Below, one piece after another: positions 28,019 to 39,904 of a stretch of DNA of 64,000 nucleotides (within the stretch, counting starts at the first letter, position 1; each line of letters starts with the position of its first letter). The notes beneath the pieces are model-generated. The model saw only the letters and a program-made list of their open reading frames with translations. It had not been told where the DNA came from and did not search any database. The translations under genes were made by a program, and so were the position numbers. The stretch covers positions 331,753 through 395,752 of the forward strand of contig CAWHNT010000024.1 in assembly GCA_963830775.1 (NCBI GenBank), written 5' to 3'. This DNA is from CAWHNT01 sp963830775 (lineage in GTDB: Bacteria > Pseudomonadota > Alphaproteobacteria > Geminicoccales > Geminicoccaceae).

Positions 28019-29445
28019 CACTACCTGGGCACTTTACTGGGTAGCGCCAGTCTGAGGTGGGCGCCGCAATGGGGGCAGCAGGCCAGGACCCGCCAGAGCC
28101 GCTCCACCAGCATGCGCCGAACCGCCGGCAGGGTGGGTTGCGGCGGTGGACCGGCCAGGGCTGGGCCGCTTTTTTCCCCGCCTGCCGGCTTGCTCAAGCC
28201 GCAGGTGCTGCAGGAAGGCGAAGGCGATCATCGTCATCAGTGCATGGCGGTGCAGCCCGATCCAGGAGCGGCCCTCGAAGTGGTCGAGGCCGAGCTCCTC
28301 CTTCAGCTGCTGGTGCGCTTGCTCGCAGACCCAGCGGGCCTTGATCGTCGCCGCCAACTCGTCGAGCGGGGTGTCGGCCGGCAGGTTGGACAGGTAGTAC
28401 TTCTGCTCGCCCGAGCTGCGCCGTTCGCCCACCAGCCAGACCTCGTCCCCGGGCAGGTGCCAGCCGTTGCGCAGCTGTGCGCCCTCTGCCGGGCGCACCC
28501 GCACGGCGGCGAACTCCGCCGCGAGTGGTCCCTTGGTCCCCTGGCGCCAGCTGATCCGGTGCCACTCGGCGCGCGCCAGCACGGCTTCGGCCGCCGCCGG
28601 GGCTTCGCTCGGCACGGGATGCCGGCGTGGCCGCCCGGTGGGGGCGGTCGGCCAGTGCAGCTCGACCGTGGGCGCGTAGACGTTCTGGGTCTTCAGGACG
28701 CCCACCGCCCAGGCGAGGCCGCGCGCGCTCAGGCCCTGGCGGAAGGCCGCCCCCATACCGTACCCAGCGTCGGCCAAGGCACGACCGAAGCGCACGCCGG
28801 CGGCGGCGACCCGGTCGATCTCCGCCAGGGCGATCTCGGTCTTGGCCAGGGCGCGGCGGTGTTCTTCCGGCACGCCCGCGTCGGCGCAGCGATCCGGGTC
28901 GCTGGCCCACTCGTCCGGCAGGAACAACCTGAGCCCGAGCGGCACCGGCACCTCGTCCTGGGCCAGGGTGAGCGAGACCAGGACTTGGCAGTTCGCCTGT
29001 TTGCCCAGGGCCCCGCAGTACTGGCGGGCGACGCCGACCGAGCGCTTGCCCTTCTTGGGCAAGGCGGTGTCGTCGATCACCAGCACGGCGCTCGGGCCGC
29101 CGACAAGGGCGTCCGCCTTCCCGGCCAGGACCGCTCGCAAGGGCGCATCATCCCAGGCCGGGCTGGCGATGAAGTGCTGCAGCTGGTCATGCCCGCCCAG
29201 CCCAAGGCGGGCCGCGAGCGGCTGCAGGCTCTTGCGGCCGTCCGGACCGAGCAGGCCGTGCAGGTACAAGGGCGCCCAGCGCCGCCGCGTCTTGCGGCCG
29301 ATCACCTCCAAGAACGGCGCCAGCCAAGTGTCCAGGGCCGCCTCGATCTCGGATGATCCGGGTTCCACCACGCCACACCTCTTGGGCCGTTGCGACCCGC
29401 GAGGAGATGGTGCCGCTCATCACCCCTTAAAATGCCCAGGTAGTG
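28019..29445 (-). mobile_element. IS701-family insertion sequence (copy 2)
   Basis: About 1427 bp bounded by CTAG duplications (28015-28018 and 29446-29449). Thirteen bases at each tip (CACTACCTGGGCA and its complement) are perfect inverted repeats, and similarity continues inward. It adjoins the IS481 element with a shared CTAG between them. Confidence 0.88.
28034..29371 (-). CDS. IS701-family transposase (copy 2), atypical C-terminus
   Basis: 445-residue DDE transposase with VLVIDDTALPKKGKRSVGVA (first Asp), ALADAGYGMGAAF (second Asp) and QLKEELGLDHFEGRSW (Glu). Up to LQHLRL the frame is normal. After that the written frame gives a low-complexity Arg/Gly/Ala tail. The expected family ending (VRRMLVERLWRVLACCPHCG then AHLRLALPSKVPR) is in the +1 frame and stops at 28021-28023. 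A one-base indel near 28190-28200 is therefore likely. Confidence 0.85.
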   Translation of the reverse strand: MVEPGSSEIEAALDTWLAPFLEVIGRKTRRRWAPLYLHGLLGPDGRKSLQPLAARLGLGGHDQLQHFIASPAWDDAPLRAVLAGKADALVGGPSAVLVIDDTALPKKGKRSVGVARQYCGALGKQANCQVLVSLTLAQDEVPVPLGLRLFLPDEWASDPDRCADAGVPEEHRRALAKTEIALAEIDRVAAAGVRFGRALADAGYGMGAAFRQGLSARGLAWAVGVLKTQNVYAPTVELHWPTAPTGRPRRHPVPSEAPAAAEAVLARAEWHRISWRQGTKGPLAAEFAAVRVRPAEGAQLRNGWHLPGDEVWLVGERRSSGEQKYYLSNLPADTPLDELAATIKARWVCEQAHQQLKEELGLDHFEGRSWIGLHRHALMTMIAFAFLQHLRLEQAGRRGKKRPSPGRSTAATHPAGGSAHAGGAALAGPGLLPPLRRPPQTGATQ

Positions 29446-29449
29446 CTAG

Positions 29450-30240
29450 TTTGGCCTTCGAACCCGGGTCTGCGATGGCTGCCGCATCGTCGTCCTCCTC
29501 TGTCGAGGTCTCGAGCATGAGCGGCCGTCCTTCAGCCCCGACAAGCACCCGCTGCTCCACCACCGCCGTGCGGTAAGGCACGAACGGCAAAACCACGCAG
29601 GTGCCGGCTTCGTCGCGCCAGACTTGAAACTCCACTAGCGCGAAACGCGCCATGAGGCCGCCTGCCACCCCAAGAAAGCCCGCGATCGCGTGCATGTCGG
29701 AGCGAATACCATCGCCCGCGACGATCAAATCAAAGTCGCCACGGGCCAGGCATCCGGAGACCGTGTCAACGAACCGGGACTCATCAAGGTTTGGGGTTCG
29801 GTGCCGGACGAGGTCAAAGAGCGGATTCGCCGCCGCGGAGCTGAGCTTGGTTCTCAGACGCGCCGTCAAGTCCGCGTAGGTCCAGGCGCTTAACAACGCC
29901 GCATACTCGAGGAGCTGACCCACAACCTCACGACGGGCCTGTGGATTACGCCAGAGCTTGCACTCAACCAGCACCGGTCGACCTGCGCCGGTCACGCCCA
30001 GCACGTCGAGGTAGACCGTGCTCCCACCCCTCGGCATCGGCAGCTCGCGACACACCGAGATCATTGGCCCTGAGCCTGGGTCAACGATGTCGAGCGGCAG
30101 GAGCTCAGGGTGCTCAAAGAGCAGGCCCTGCAGCCAGCCCTCGTCATAGCCCGGCGCGCTCGCCAGCCGTGCATTCACCAGGGGAACGGCCGCGGAGAGG
30201 TCGCCCCCCTGGATCAAAAGTGCCTGGGTCACGATCAGAT

Positions 30241-30262
<22 letters not shown>
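29450..30262 (-). pseudogene. N-terminal part of IS-split PD-(D/E)XK nuclease-like gene
   Basis: Starts at GTG 30262, overlapping the rne stop by 22 bp. About 271 codons encode MESLGALDLIVTQALLIQGG, then a nuclease-like core with Asp in STVYLDVLGV and the ECK of RPVLVECKLWRNPQAR, as in PD-(D/E)XK folds. A QLLEYAALLSAW helix and an acidic linker (STEEDDDAAAIADPG) follow. The frame is cut at CTAG (29446-29449) by the IS701 copy and resumes at 26997. Actual translation would read into the IS and stop at 29420. Function unknown. Confidence 0.78.
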
Positions 30263-33066
<2,804 letters not shown>

Positions 33067-33487
33067 AGAGAAAAGGCTCCGGAGGCCGGACCGGGCAGCG
33101 CGTGTCCGCGGAGCCACACCGGCGCACTGTCGTTGGGAGCCCGCGCCTGGCACTGCGGAGCAACGCTGTCGCGTCGCAGCCCACGCCGGCACGGGCTAAT
33201 CTGGTCCAAAGCCGCACGTACCGGGCTTCGCGCGCGATCACAGCGCTTGCTGCTGATCGTGCACGGCGTCCGGAGGGCGGCCGAAACCGTTCGGCTGAGA
33301 TCGTTGCACGGCGCAGGGCGGCCTGGGATGATGCTTCCCGCAGCCACTTGCTCTTCTCGCCGTAACCTGATCATCGGCGCGTAACTATAGAGTGTGTGCC
33401 TGGTCGCCACAATCGCTTAATCTCCAGCCGGTGCATGGGTTGGGCCGCCGGGCCGGACCGCCGGCACGAGCGCTGATGGAGGTCCCG
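33067..33487. other. Intergenic region between rne and amidase genes
   Basis: About 420 bp with no credible gene. It holds the divergent promoters and a long rne leader; such leaders mediate autoregulation in other bacteria. An AT-rich patch near 33383-33390 (TAACTATAG) could be a -10 element for the amidase side, but no convincing -35 partner was found. No riboswitch or tRNA was seen. Confidence 0.45.
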
Positions 33488-34924
33488 GTGCGGCTCGGCC
33501 TTGCCGTCCTTCTCCTCTTCCTCCTGCTGGCCCCGCCGGAGCCGGCGGAGGCTGCCGGCGTGCCGCAGGCGAGCGCCATCCGCTTCGCGGCCTCGGGCCA
33601 GCGCACGCGTGCCACGGTCGAGCTGGACCGCCCGGTCTCGTTCCGCACCTTCACCGTCGGCAACCCGCAGCGCCTGATCGTCGACCTGCCCGAGATCGAC
33701 TGGAAGGTGCGCAGCGACACCGGGAGGCGACCCGGCGGGCTCGTGGTGGCCCAGCGGCACGGCCTGTTCTCGCCCGGCCGCTCGCGCCTCGTGCTCGACC
33801 TGGCGGCCCCCTTCAAGGTCGTGGCGCAGGCCCTCCTGCCGCCGGCACCGGGGACCCGCGTCTACCGGCTGGTGATCGACCTCGAGCCGCTGTTCCCGAT
33901 TGTGCCCGACACGGCCGCCCGCATGGCCGCCGCCCCGCCGGGACCGCCGCCGGCCGTGCCGATGCGGCGGCCGCGCGACGTGCCGGCGGCCCCGGTCGAG
34001 GAGCCCGTGGCGGCCCTGGTCGCGGCCGAGCCCGAGCCTGCGGCCCTGCCGCCGGTGGCCTCAAACTCGGTCAGGGTGGCGGCGGCCACGCCCTCGATCC
34101 CCGACCCGCCGGCGGCGAGCCCGCTGGTGCCCGACCTTGCACCGCGCAGCCCCAGCGAGATGGAGCCCGCGCCCACCACGGCGGACGCCGAAGTGGCGCT
34201 GGCCGTGCCGCCGCCGCCCACGGCACTGAGCCAGCCGGGATCCCTGCCGGTGATCGTCATCGACCCCGGCCATGGCGGCGTGGACCCGGGGGCGATCGGC
34301 GTGGGCGGCGTGCGTGAGAAGGTGATCGTGCTCGAGATGGCGCATGCCCTGCGCGACCTCCTGACCGGGAGCGGCCGCTATCGCGTCGTGCTGACCCGGG
34401 AGGACGACAGCTTCCTGCGCCTGCGCGAGCGCATCGCCCGCTCGCGCGAGTCGCAAGGCGATCTGTTCATCTCGCTGCACGCGGATTCGCTGCGGCTCGG
34501 CGCCCAGCGCGGCTCCGCCGTCTACACCCTCTCCGAGACGGCGTCGGACGAGGAGGCGGGCCGGCTGGCCAGCAAGGAGAACAAGTCCGACATCCTGGCC
34601 GACACCGACCTCTCCCACCACGACCCGGTGGTGACCAGCATCCTGATCGACCTTGCCCAGCGCGAGACCAACAACCGCTCGATCGGCTTTGCCGACCTCC
34701 TGGCCGAGGAGCTGGCGGCGGTCACACCGCTCGTGCACCGGCACCAGCGCTTCGCCGGCTTCGCCGTGCTCAAGAGCCCGGACACACCCTCGGTGCTGCT
34801 CGAGCTCGGCTACCTTTCAAACCGGGACGACGCGCACAATCTCTCGCAACCGGGGTACCGCGCCAAGCTCGCCGGTGCTGTATTGAAGGCGCTCGACCGG
34901 CAGTTCGGCTGGCCGGGCCAGTAG
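33488..34924 (+). CDS. N-acetylmuramoyl-L-alanine amidase with AMIN domain
   Basis: Periplasmic peptidoglycan amidase for daughter-cell separation (AmiC type). I prefer the GTG at 33488 because GGAGG lies five bases before it; ATG 33476 would add four residues. A signal peptide (RLGLAVLLLFLLLAPPEPAEA), an AMIN domain (SAIRFAASGQRTRATVELDR) and a long Pro/Ala linker precede the Amidase_3 domain. The zinc ligands are in IDPGHGGVDPG, the KVIVLEMA Glu and SLHADS, and the catalytic Glu is in VLLELGYLSN. PBP1A follows 43 bp downstream, a cell-wall pairing. Confidence 0.94.
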   Translation: MRLGLAVLLLFLLLAPPEPAEAAGVPQASAIRFAASGQRTRATVELDRPVSFRTFTVGNPQRLIVDLPEIDWKVRSDTGRRPGGLVVAQRHGLFSPGRSRLVLDLAAPFKVVAQALLPPAPGTRVYRLVIDLEPLFPIVPDTAARMAAAPPGPPPAVPMRRPRDVPAAPVEEPVAALVAAEPEPAALPPVASNSVRVAAATPSIPDPPAASPLVPDLAPRSPSEMEPAPTTADAEVALAVPPPPTALSQPGSLPVIVIDPGHGGVDPGAIGVGGVREKVIVLEMAHALRDLLTGSGRYRVVLTREDDSFLRLRERIARSRESQGDLFISLHADSLRLGAQRGSAVYTLSETASDEEAGRLASKENKSDILADTDLSHHDPVVTSILIDLAQRETNNRSIGFADLLAEELAAVTPLVHRHQRFAGFAVLKSPDTPSVLLELGYLSNRDDAHNLSQPGYRAKLAGAVLKALDRQFGWPGQ

Positions 34925-34967
34925 AAGCCGCCTTTTCCTTCCCGGCCAACAGGAGATCCAGCACGCG

Positions 34968-37409
34968 ATGCGCGCGCTTCGCCTCATGCTCAAGCTGGTG
35001 CTGGGTACCGTCGTCCTGGTGCTCGTGACCGGCGGGGTGGCCGCGTTCGTGCTGTTCCAGCGGCTCGACGCGGAGCTGCCGGACTATCGCCAGCTCGCCG
35101 CCTACAGCCCGCCGACGGTGACCCGCGTCCACGCCGCCGACGGCCGCCTGATCGCCGAATATGCCCGCGAGCGGCGGGTGTTCGTGCCGGTGAGCGCCAT
35201 CCCCGACCGGGTGAAGAACGCCTTCATCGCCGCCGAGGACCAGAACTTCTACCACCACCCCGGCATCGACGTGCAGGGCATCGTCCGCGCGGCCCTGGCC
35301 AATCTCGAGCAGATGGGCACCGGCCGCCGTCCGGGCGGGGCCTCCACCATCACCCAGCAGGTGGCCAAGAACTTCCTGCTGAGCAACGAGCTCTCGATCA
35401 CGCGCAAGCTCAAGGAAGCGATCCTGGCCATGCGCATCGAGCGCGCGTTCACCAAGGACCAGATCCTGGAGCTCTATCTCAACGAGATTTTCCTGGGCTT
35501 CCGCTCCTACGGTGTGGCCGCCGCCTCCCTCAACTATTTCGACAAGTCGCTGGACGACCTGAGCATCGCCGAGGCCGCGTTCCTGGCCGGCCTGCCCAAG
35601 GCCCCCTCCTCCTACGATCCGCGCCGCAACGCCGAGGCCGCCCGCGACCGGCGCAACTACGTGATCAGCCGGATGCGGGATGACGGCTATATCGGCGCTG
35701 CCGATGCCGAGGCGGCACGCGCGGAGCCGCTGACCGTCCGGACCGCAACCGGCACCGACGTCGCCGACGCTCCCTTCTTCGTCGAGGAGGTCCGCCGCCA
35801 GCTGGTCGACCGGTTCGGCGAGGCCGGCTTCTACGAGGGCGGGCTCTCGGTGCGCACCACCGTCGACCCCGCCATGCAGGCGCTGGTCGACGAGGGCCTG
35901 CGGCACGGGCTCGCCGCCTACGACCGCCGCACCGGCTATCGCGGCCCCTGGGGCCGGCTGGAGGGGGCCGAGCTGAGCGGCGACTGGGCGGCGGCCCTCA
36001 AGGCCAAGGATGCCGGCTTCGAGCTCTGGCAGTGGAAGCGCGCGGTCGTCCTGGACGCGGGCCAGCGCAGCGTGCGGCTCGGCCTCGAGGACGGCAGCGA
36101 GGCGCCCCTGCCGGCCGACGAGCTGGCCTGGGCCCGCCGTCGTGGCAGCAACCTCGCCCGCGGCGACCTCGTCCTGATCGAGAGCACGGCCGACAAGGAG
36201 GGCCGGCCGCGGCTGACCTTGCGCCAGCGGCCCGAGGTCGAAGGTGCGGCCGTGGCCATGGACCCGCATACCGGGCAGGTCCGCGCCATCGCCGGCGGCT
36301 TCAGCTTCCGCCAGAGCAAGTTCAACCGCGCCACCCAGGCCAAGCGCCAGCCGGGCTCCGCCTTCAAGCCCTTCGTCTATCTGGCGGCGCTGGAGGAGGG
36401 CTACACGCCGGCCAGCGTCGTGCTCGACGCCCCGATCGCCATCGACCAGGGCCCGGGCCTGCCGCTCTGGCAGCCGGAGAACTTCAGCGAGCGCTTCTAC
36501 GGCCCCAGCACGCTCCGCCTCGGCCTGGAGAAGTCGCGCAACGTGATGACGGTGCGCCTCGCCCAGGCGATCGGCATGGAGCGGGTGCAGGACACGGCCC
36601 GCCGCTTCGGCATCGCGGAGGGGCTGGGCATCAACCTCGCCTCCTCGCTGGGCTCGAACGAGGTCACCGTGCTCAGCCTCACCACGGCCTACGCCATGCT
36701 GGTCAATGGCGGGAAGAAGGTGACCCCGGCCCTGGTCGAGCGCATCCAGGACCGCCGCGGCCGCACCATCCTCCGCCGCGACGAGCGGCCCTGCAGCGGC
36801 TGCCAGACGGTGGCCTTCGACGGCTCGCCGCCACCTGCCGTTCCCGACGACCGGGAGCAGGTCGAGGACCCGCGCCACGCCTACCAGATGGTGCTGATGC
36901 TGGAGGGCGTGGTCGAGCGCGGCACGGCCGAGGCCGCCAAGGTGCTGGGCCGGCCGCTCGCCGGCAAGACCGGCACCACCAACGACGCCAAGGACGCCTG
37001 GTTCGTCGGCTTCTCGCCCGACCTCGTCCTGGGCGTCTGGCTGGGCTTCGATCAGCCCAAGAGCATGGGCGACCGGCAGACCGGCGCCTCCCTGGCGCTG
37101 CCGCCCTGGATCGAGATCATGCGGGGTGCCCTCAAGGAGGAGCCGATCATCCCCTTCCGCACCCCGCCCGGGGTCAACCTGGTGCGGATCGACGCCGAGA
37201 CCGGCCAGCTCCCCGGCCCCGACACGCGGACGGTGATCGCCGAGGCCTTCCTGCCCGGCACCGAGCCCTTCCGCCGCGACGAGCAGCCCGAGGGTGAGAC
37301 CACGGGCTACGGCACGGGCCTCATCTCGCCTGCGCCGTCCGGCCCCTTCACGGCACCGACCGCACCCCCCGCCCCGCCGCCCCCCGAGGCCGGCGGCGGC
37401 ATCTACTGA
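34968..37409 (+). CDS. Penicillin-binding protein 1A
   Basis: Bifunctional glycosyltransferase/transpeptidase that polymerises and cross-links peptidoglycan. The 813-residue product has an N-terminal membrane helix. The GT51 domain shows AAEDQNFYHHPGIDVQGI and STITQQVAKNFLLS. The transpeptidase domain has SXXK (GSAFKPF), SXN (KSRNVMTV) and KTG (AGKTGTTNDAKDAW), all intact, with an OB-like insert between the two. Ends in a Pro-rich tail. Length is normal. Probably cotranscribed with the amidase upstream and perhaps prfB downstream. Confidence 0.96.
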   Translation: MRALRLMLKLVLGTVVLVLVTGGVAAFVLFQRLDAELPDYRQLAAYSPPTVTRVHAADGRLIAEYARERRVFVPVSAIPDRVKNAFIAAEDQNFYHHPGIDVQGIVRAALANLEQMGTGRRPGGASTITQQVAKNFLLSNELSITRKLKEAILAMRIERAFTKDQILELYLNEIFLGFRSYGVAAASLNYFDKSLDDLSIAEAAFLAGLPKAPSSYDPRRNAEAARDRRNYVISRMRDDGYIGAADAEAARAEPLTVRTATGTDVADAPFFVEEVRRQLVDRFGEAGFYEGGLSVRTTVDPAMQALVDEGLRHGLAAYDRRTGYRGPWGRLEGAELSGDWAAALKAKDAGFELWQWKRAVVLDAGQRSVRLGLEDGSEAPLPADELAWARRRGSNLARGDLVLIESTADKEGRPRLTLRQRPEVEGAAVAMDPHTGQVRAIAGGFSFRQSKFNRATQAKRQPGSAFKPFVYLAALEEGYTPASVVLDAPIAIDQGPGLPLWQPENFSERFYGPSTLRLGLEKSRNVMTVRLAQAIGMERVQDTARRFGIAEGLGINLASSLGSNEVTVLSLTTAYAMLVNGGKKVTPALVERIQDRRGRTILRRDERPCSGCQTVAFDGSPPPAVPDDREQVEDPRHAYQMVLMLEGVVERGTAEAAKVLGRPLAGKTGTTNDAKDAWFVGFSPDLVLGVWLGFDQPKSMGDRQTGASLALPPWIEIMRGALKEEPIIPFRTPPGVNLVRIDAETGQLPGPDTRTVIAEAFLPGTEPFRRDEQPEGETTGYGTGLISPAPSGPFTAPTAPPAPPPPEAGGGIY

Positions 37410-37442
37410 GCCCCTCCCAAAGCCCGCGACGGAACACGGACC

Positions 37443-38560
37443 ATGCGCGCCGAAATCACCAACACCGCCCAGTCGATCAAGGCCGGCCTCGAGCTCCTGC
37501 GGAGGCATCTTTGACTGGGATAACGCCCTCCTCCGCCTGGATGAGCTGAACGCGCTCTCCGAGGACCCGAAGCTCTGGGACGATGCCGAACGCGCCCAGG
37601 CGATCATGCGCGAGCGCAACACGCTGGCGGCCGCCGTCGACCGCCAGCGCCAGCAGGAAGCCAGCCTCGAGGATGCGCTGGGCCTGGCCGAGCTCGCCGA
37701 GGAGGAGGGCGACGAGGCCACGCTCGACTCCATCCAGGCCGACCTCACGCGTCTGAGCGAGACCGTGGACCGTCTCCAGCTCGAGAGCATGCTCTCAGGC
37801 GAGGCCGACGCCAACGATTCCTTCCTCGAGGTCAATGCCGGGGCGGGCGGCACCGAGTCCCAGGACTGGGCCGAGATGCTGCTCCGCATGTACCTGCGCT
37901 GGGCCGAGCAGCACGGCTACAAGGTGGAGTGGGTCGAGGAGACCGGCGGCGAGGAGGCCGGGATCAAGTCGGCCACGATCAAGGTCGTCGGCCTCAACGC
38001 CTATGGCTGGCTCAAGACCGAATCCGGCGTGCACCGCCTGGTGCGCATCTCGCCCTTCGACAGCCAGTCGCGGCGGCACACCAGCTTCGCCAGCGTCTGG
38101 GTGTTCCCCGTGGTCGACGACCGGATCGAGATCGACATCAACGAGCGCGACCTGAAGATCGACACCTACCGTGCCTCGGGTGCCGGCGGCCAGCACGTCA
38201 ACCGCACCAACTCCGCCGTCCGCATCACCCACCTGCCCTCCGGCATCGTCGTCGCCTGCCAGACCGACCGCTCGCAGCACCGCAACCGCGCCCAGGCCAT
38301 GGATATGCTGCGCGCCCGGCTCTACGAGCAGGAGCTGCAACGGCGTCGCGTGGCGCAGGAGGCGACCGAGGCGGCGAAGACCGACATCGGCTGGGGCCAC
38401 CAGAATCCGCTCCTACGTCCTCCACCCCTACAAGATGGTGAAGGACCTGCGCACCGGGACCGAGAGCGGCAACCCGCAAGCGGTGCTGGACGGCGACCTC
38501 GACCGGTTCCTGGAGGCCTCGCTGGCCCAGGGCGCCGGCAGCAAGCGGGTGGAGGCCTAG
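37443..38560 (+). CDS. prfB: Peptide chain release factor 2, +1 programmed frameshift
   Basis: Releases proteins at UGA and UAA. The first 23 codons (MRAEITNTAQSIKAGLELLR and on) end at an in-frame TGA. The +1 frame then continues DWDNALLRLDELNALS. The tripeptide region and the GGQ loop (ASGAGGQHVNRTNSAVR) are present. Near 38404 there is also an extra A. Before it the frame reads GWGHQ, and only the other frame gives the conserved ending RSYVLHPYKMVKDLRTG to GSKRVEA, stop 38558-38560. This second break is not part of normal RF2 recoding and is probably an assembly error, since the gene is essential. Confidence 0.93.
37501..37515 (+). promoter_or_regulatory. prfB autoregulatory +1 frameshift site
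   Basis: GGAGG (37501-37505), a three-base spacer, then CTT TGA C (37509-37515). This is the classical RF2 arrangement: an internal Shine-Dalgarno sequence and a slippery CTT before a slowly decoded TGA. When RF2 is scarce the ribosome slips to GAC and makes the full protein. Confidence 0.95.
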
Positions 38561-38566
38561 GATGCC

Positions 38567-39904
38567 ATGGCACGCACCGTGGCGATCCTCGGCCGGCCCA
38601 ATGTCGGCAAGTCGACCCTCTTCAACCGGCTGGTAGGCCGCCGGCAGTCGATCGTCGACGACACGCCGGGTGTCACCCGCGACCGTCTCGACGGCCGCGG
38701 CTCGCTGGCCGGGCTCGAGTTCCGGGTCATCGACACGGCCGGGCTCGACACCGACCCCAAGGACGACCTCGTGACCCGGCTGCGCAAGCAGACCCTGGCC
38801 GGGCTTGCCGAGGCCGATGTCGGCCTGTTCCTGATCGACTCCCGCTCCGGGGTCATGCCTGCCGACCAGGACATCGCCGACCTACTCCGCCGCCAGGCGA
38901 AGCCGATCATCCTCCTCGCCAACAAGAGCGAGAGCGGCGCTGCCCAGGCCCAGGCGCAGGAGGCCTGGGGCTTGGGCCTGGGCCTGCCGATCCCGATCTC
39001 CGCCCGCGAAGGCCAGGGCTTCGCCGATCTCGTCGACGCCCTCCTGCCGCATCTGGGCGAGGAGAACGAACCCGACGAGGCCGAAGCCGATCGGCCGCTC
39101 CGCCTGGCCATCGTCGGCCGGCCCAATGTCGGCAAGAGCACGCTGGTCAACCGCCTGCTCGGCCTCGAGCGCGTGCTCACCGGCCCCGAGCCCGGCCTCA
39201 CCCGCGACAGCGTCCGCATCGCCTGGGAGTGGGAGGGGCGCCGGATCGAGCTCGTCGACACGGCCGGCCTCCGGCGCAAGGCCAAGGTGGAGGAGGCGCT
39301 GGAAAAGCTTTCGACCCACGCCACCGTCGAGGCGCTGAAGCGTGCCGAGGCCGTCACCCTGGTCGTCGACGCCACCCAGTCCTTCGAGCGCCAGGACCTC
39401 AACATCGCCCGCCTGATCCTGCAGGAGGGCCGGGCGCTGATCGTCGTGGTCAACAAATGGGACCTGATCACCGACCAGCAGTCTGCTTTGGCCGACCTCC
39501 GCCACGTCCTCGACCACCAGCTGGCCGACGCCCGCGGTGTCACCGTCCTCCCCCTCTCCGCCGAGACCGGCCAGGGCGTGGAGAAGCTCCTCCCGGCGGT
39601 CGTCGAAGCGCACCGGCGCTGGTCCAGCCGGGTCTCGACCGGGGCGCTCAACCGCTGGCTCCAGGAAGCCCTGGCCCGCCACACCCCGCCGCTGGCCCAA
39701 GGGCGCCGGATCAAGATCCGCTACTGCACCCAGACCACCAGCCGCCCGCCCACCTTCGTCCTCTTCGCCAACAAGCCGGCCGAGGAGATGCCGGAGAGCT
39801 ATCTGCGCTATCTCACTGGCTCGCTCCGCGAGAGCTTCGACCTGCCCGGCGTCCCGATCCGCATGCACGTCCGCCAGAGCAAGAACCCCTACGCCGAGCA
39901 ATGA
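38567..39904 (+). CDS. der: Ribosome biogenesis GTPase Der
   Basis: Essential GTPase for 50S subunit assembly. The 445-residue product has two tandem G domains, each with a GRPNVGKST P-loop (near residues 8 and 185). DTAG switch motifs are present, with NKSE and NKWD base-recognition motifs, and a C-terminal KH-like domain (RPPTFVLFANKPAEEMPESY). Length is usual. Its stop overlaps the start of the next gene by ATGA. Confidence 0.97.
   Translation: MARTVAILGRPNVGKSTLFNRLVGRRQSIVDDTPGVTRDRLDGRGSLAGLEFRVIDTAGLDTDPKDDLVTRLRKQTLAGLAEADVGLFLIDSRSGVMPADQDIADLLRRQAKPIILLANKSESGAAQAQAQEAWGLGLGLPIPISAREGQGFADLVDALLPHLGEENEPDEAEADRPLRLAIVGRPNVGKSTLVNRLLGLERVLTGPEPGLTRDSVRIAWEWEGRRIELVDTAGLRRKAKVEEALEKLSTHATVEALKRAEAVTLVVDATQSFERQDLNIARLILQEGRALIVVVNKWDLITDQQSALADLRHVLDHQLADARGVTVLPLSAETGQGVEKLLPAVVEAHRRWSSRVSTGALNRWLQEALARHTPPLAQGRRIKIRYCTQTTSRPPTFVLFANKPAEEMPESYLRYLTGSLRESFDLPGVPIRMHVRQSKNPYAEQ

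Noticed and set aside
37512..37514. In-frame TGA in prfB as evidence of a pseudogene
   Set aside because: It is part of the conserved RF2 recoding signal with internal Shine-Dalgarno and CTT TGA C.
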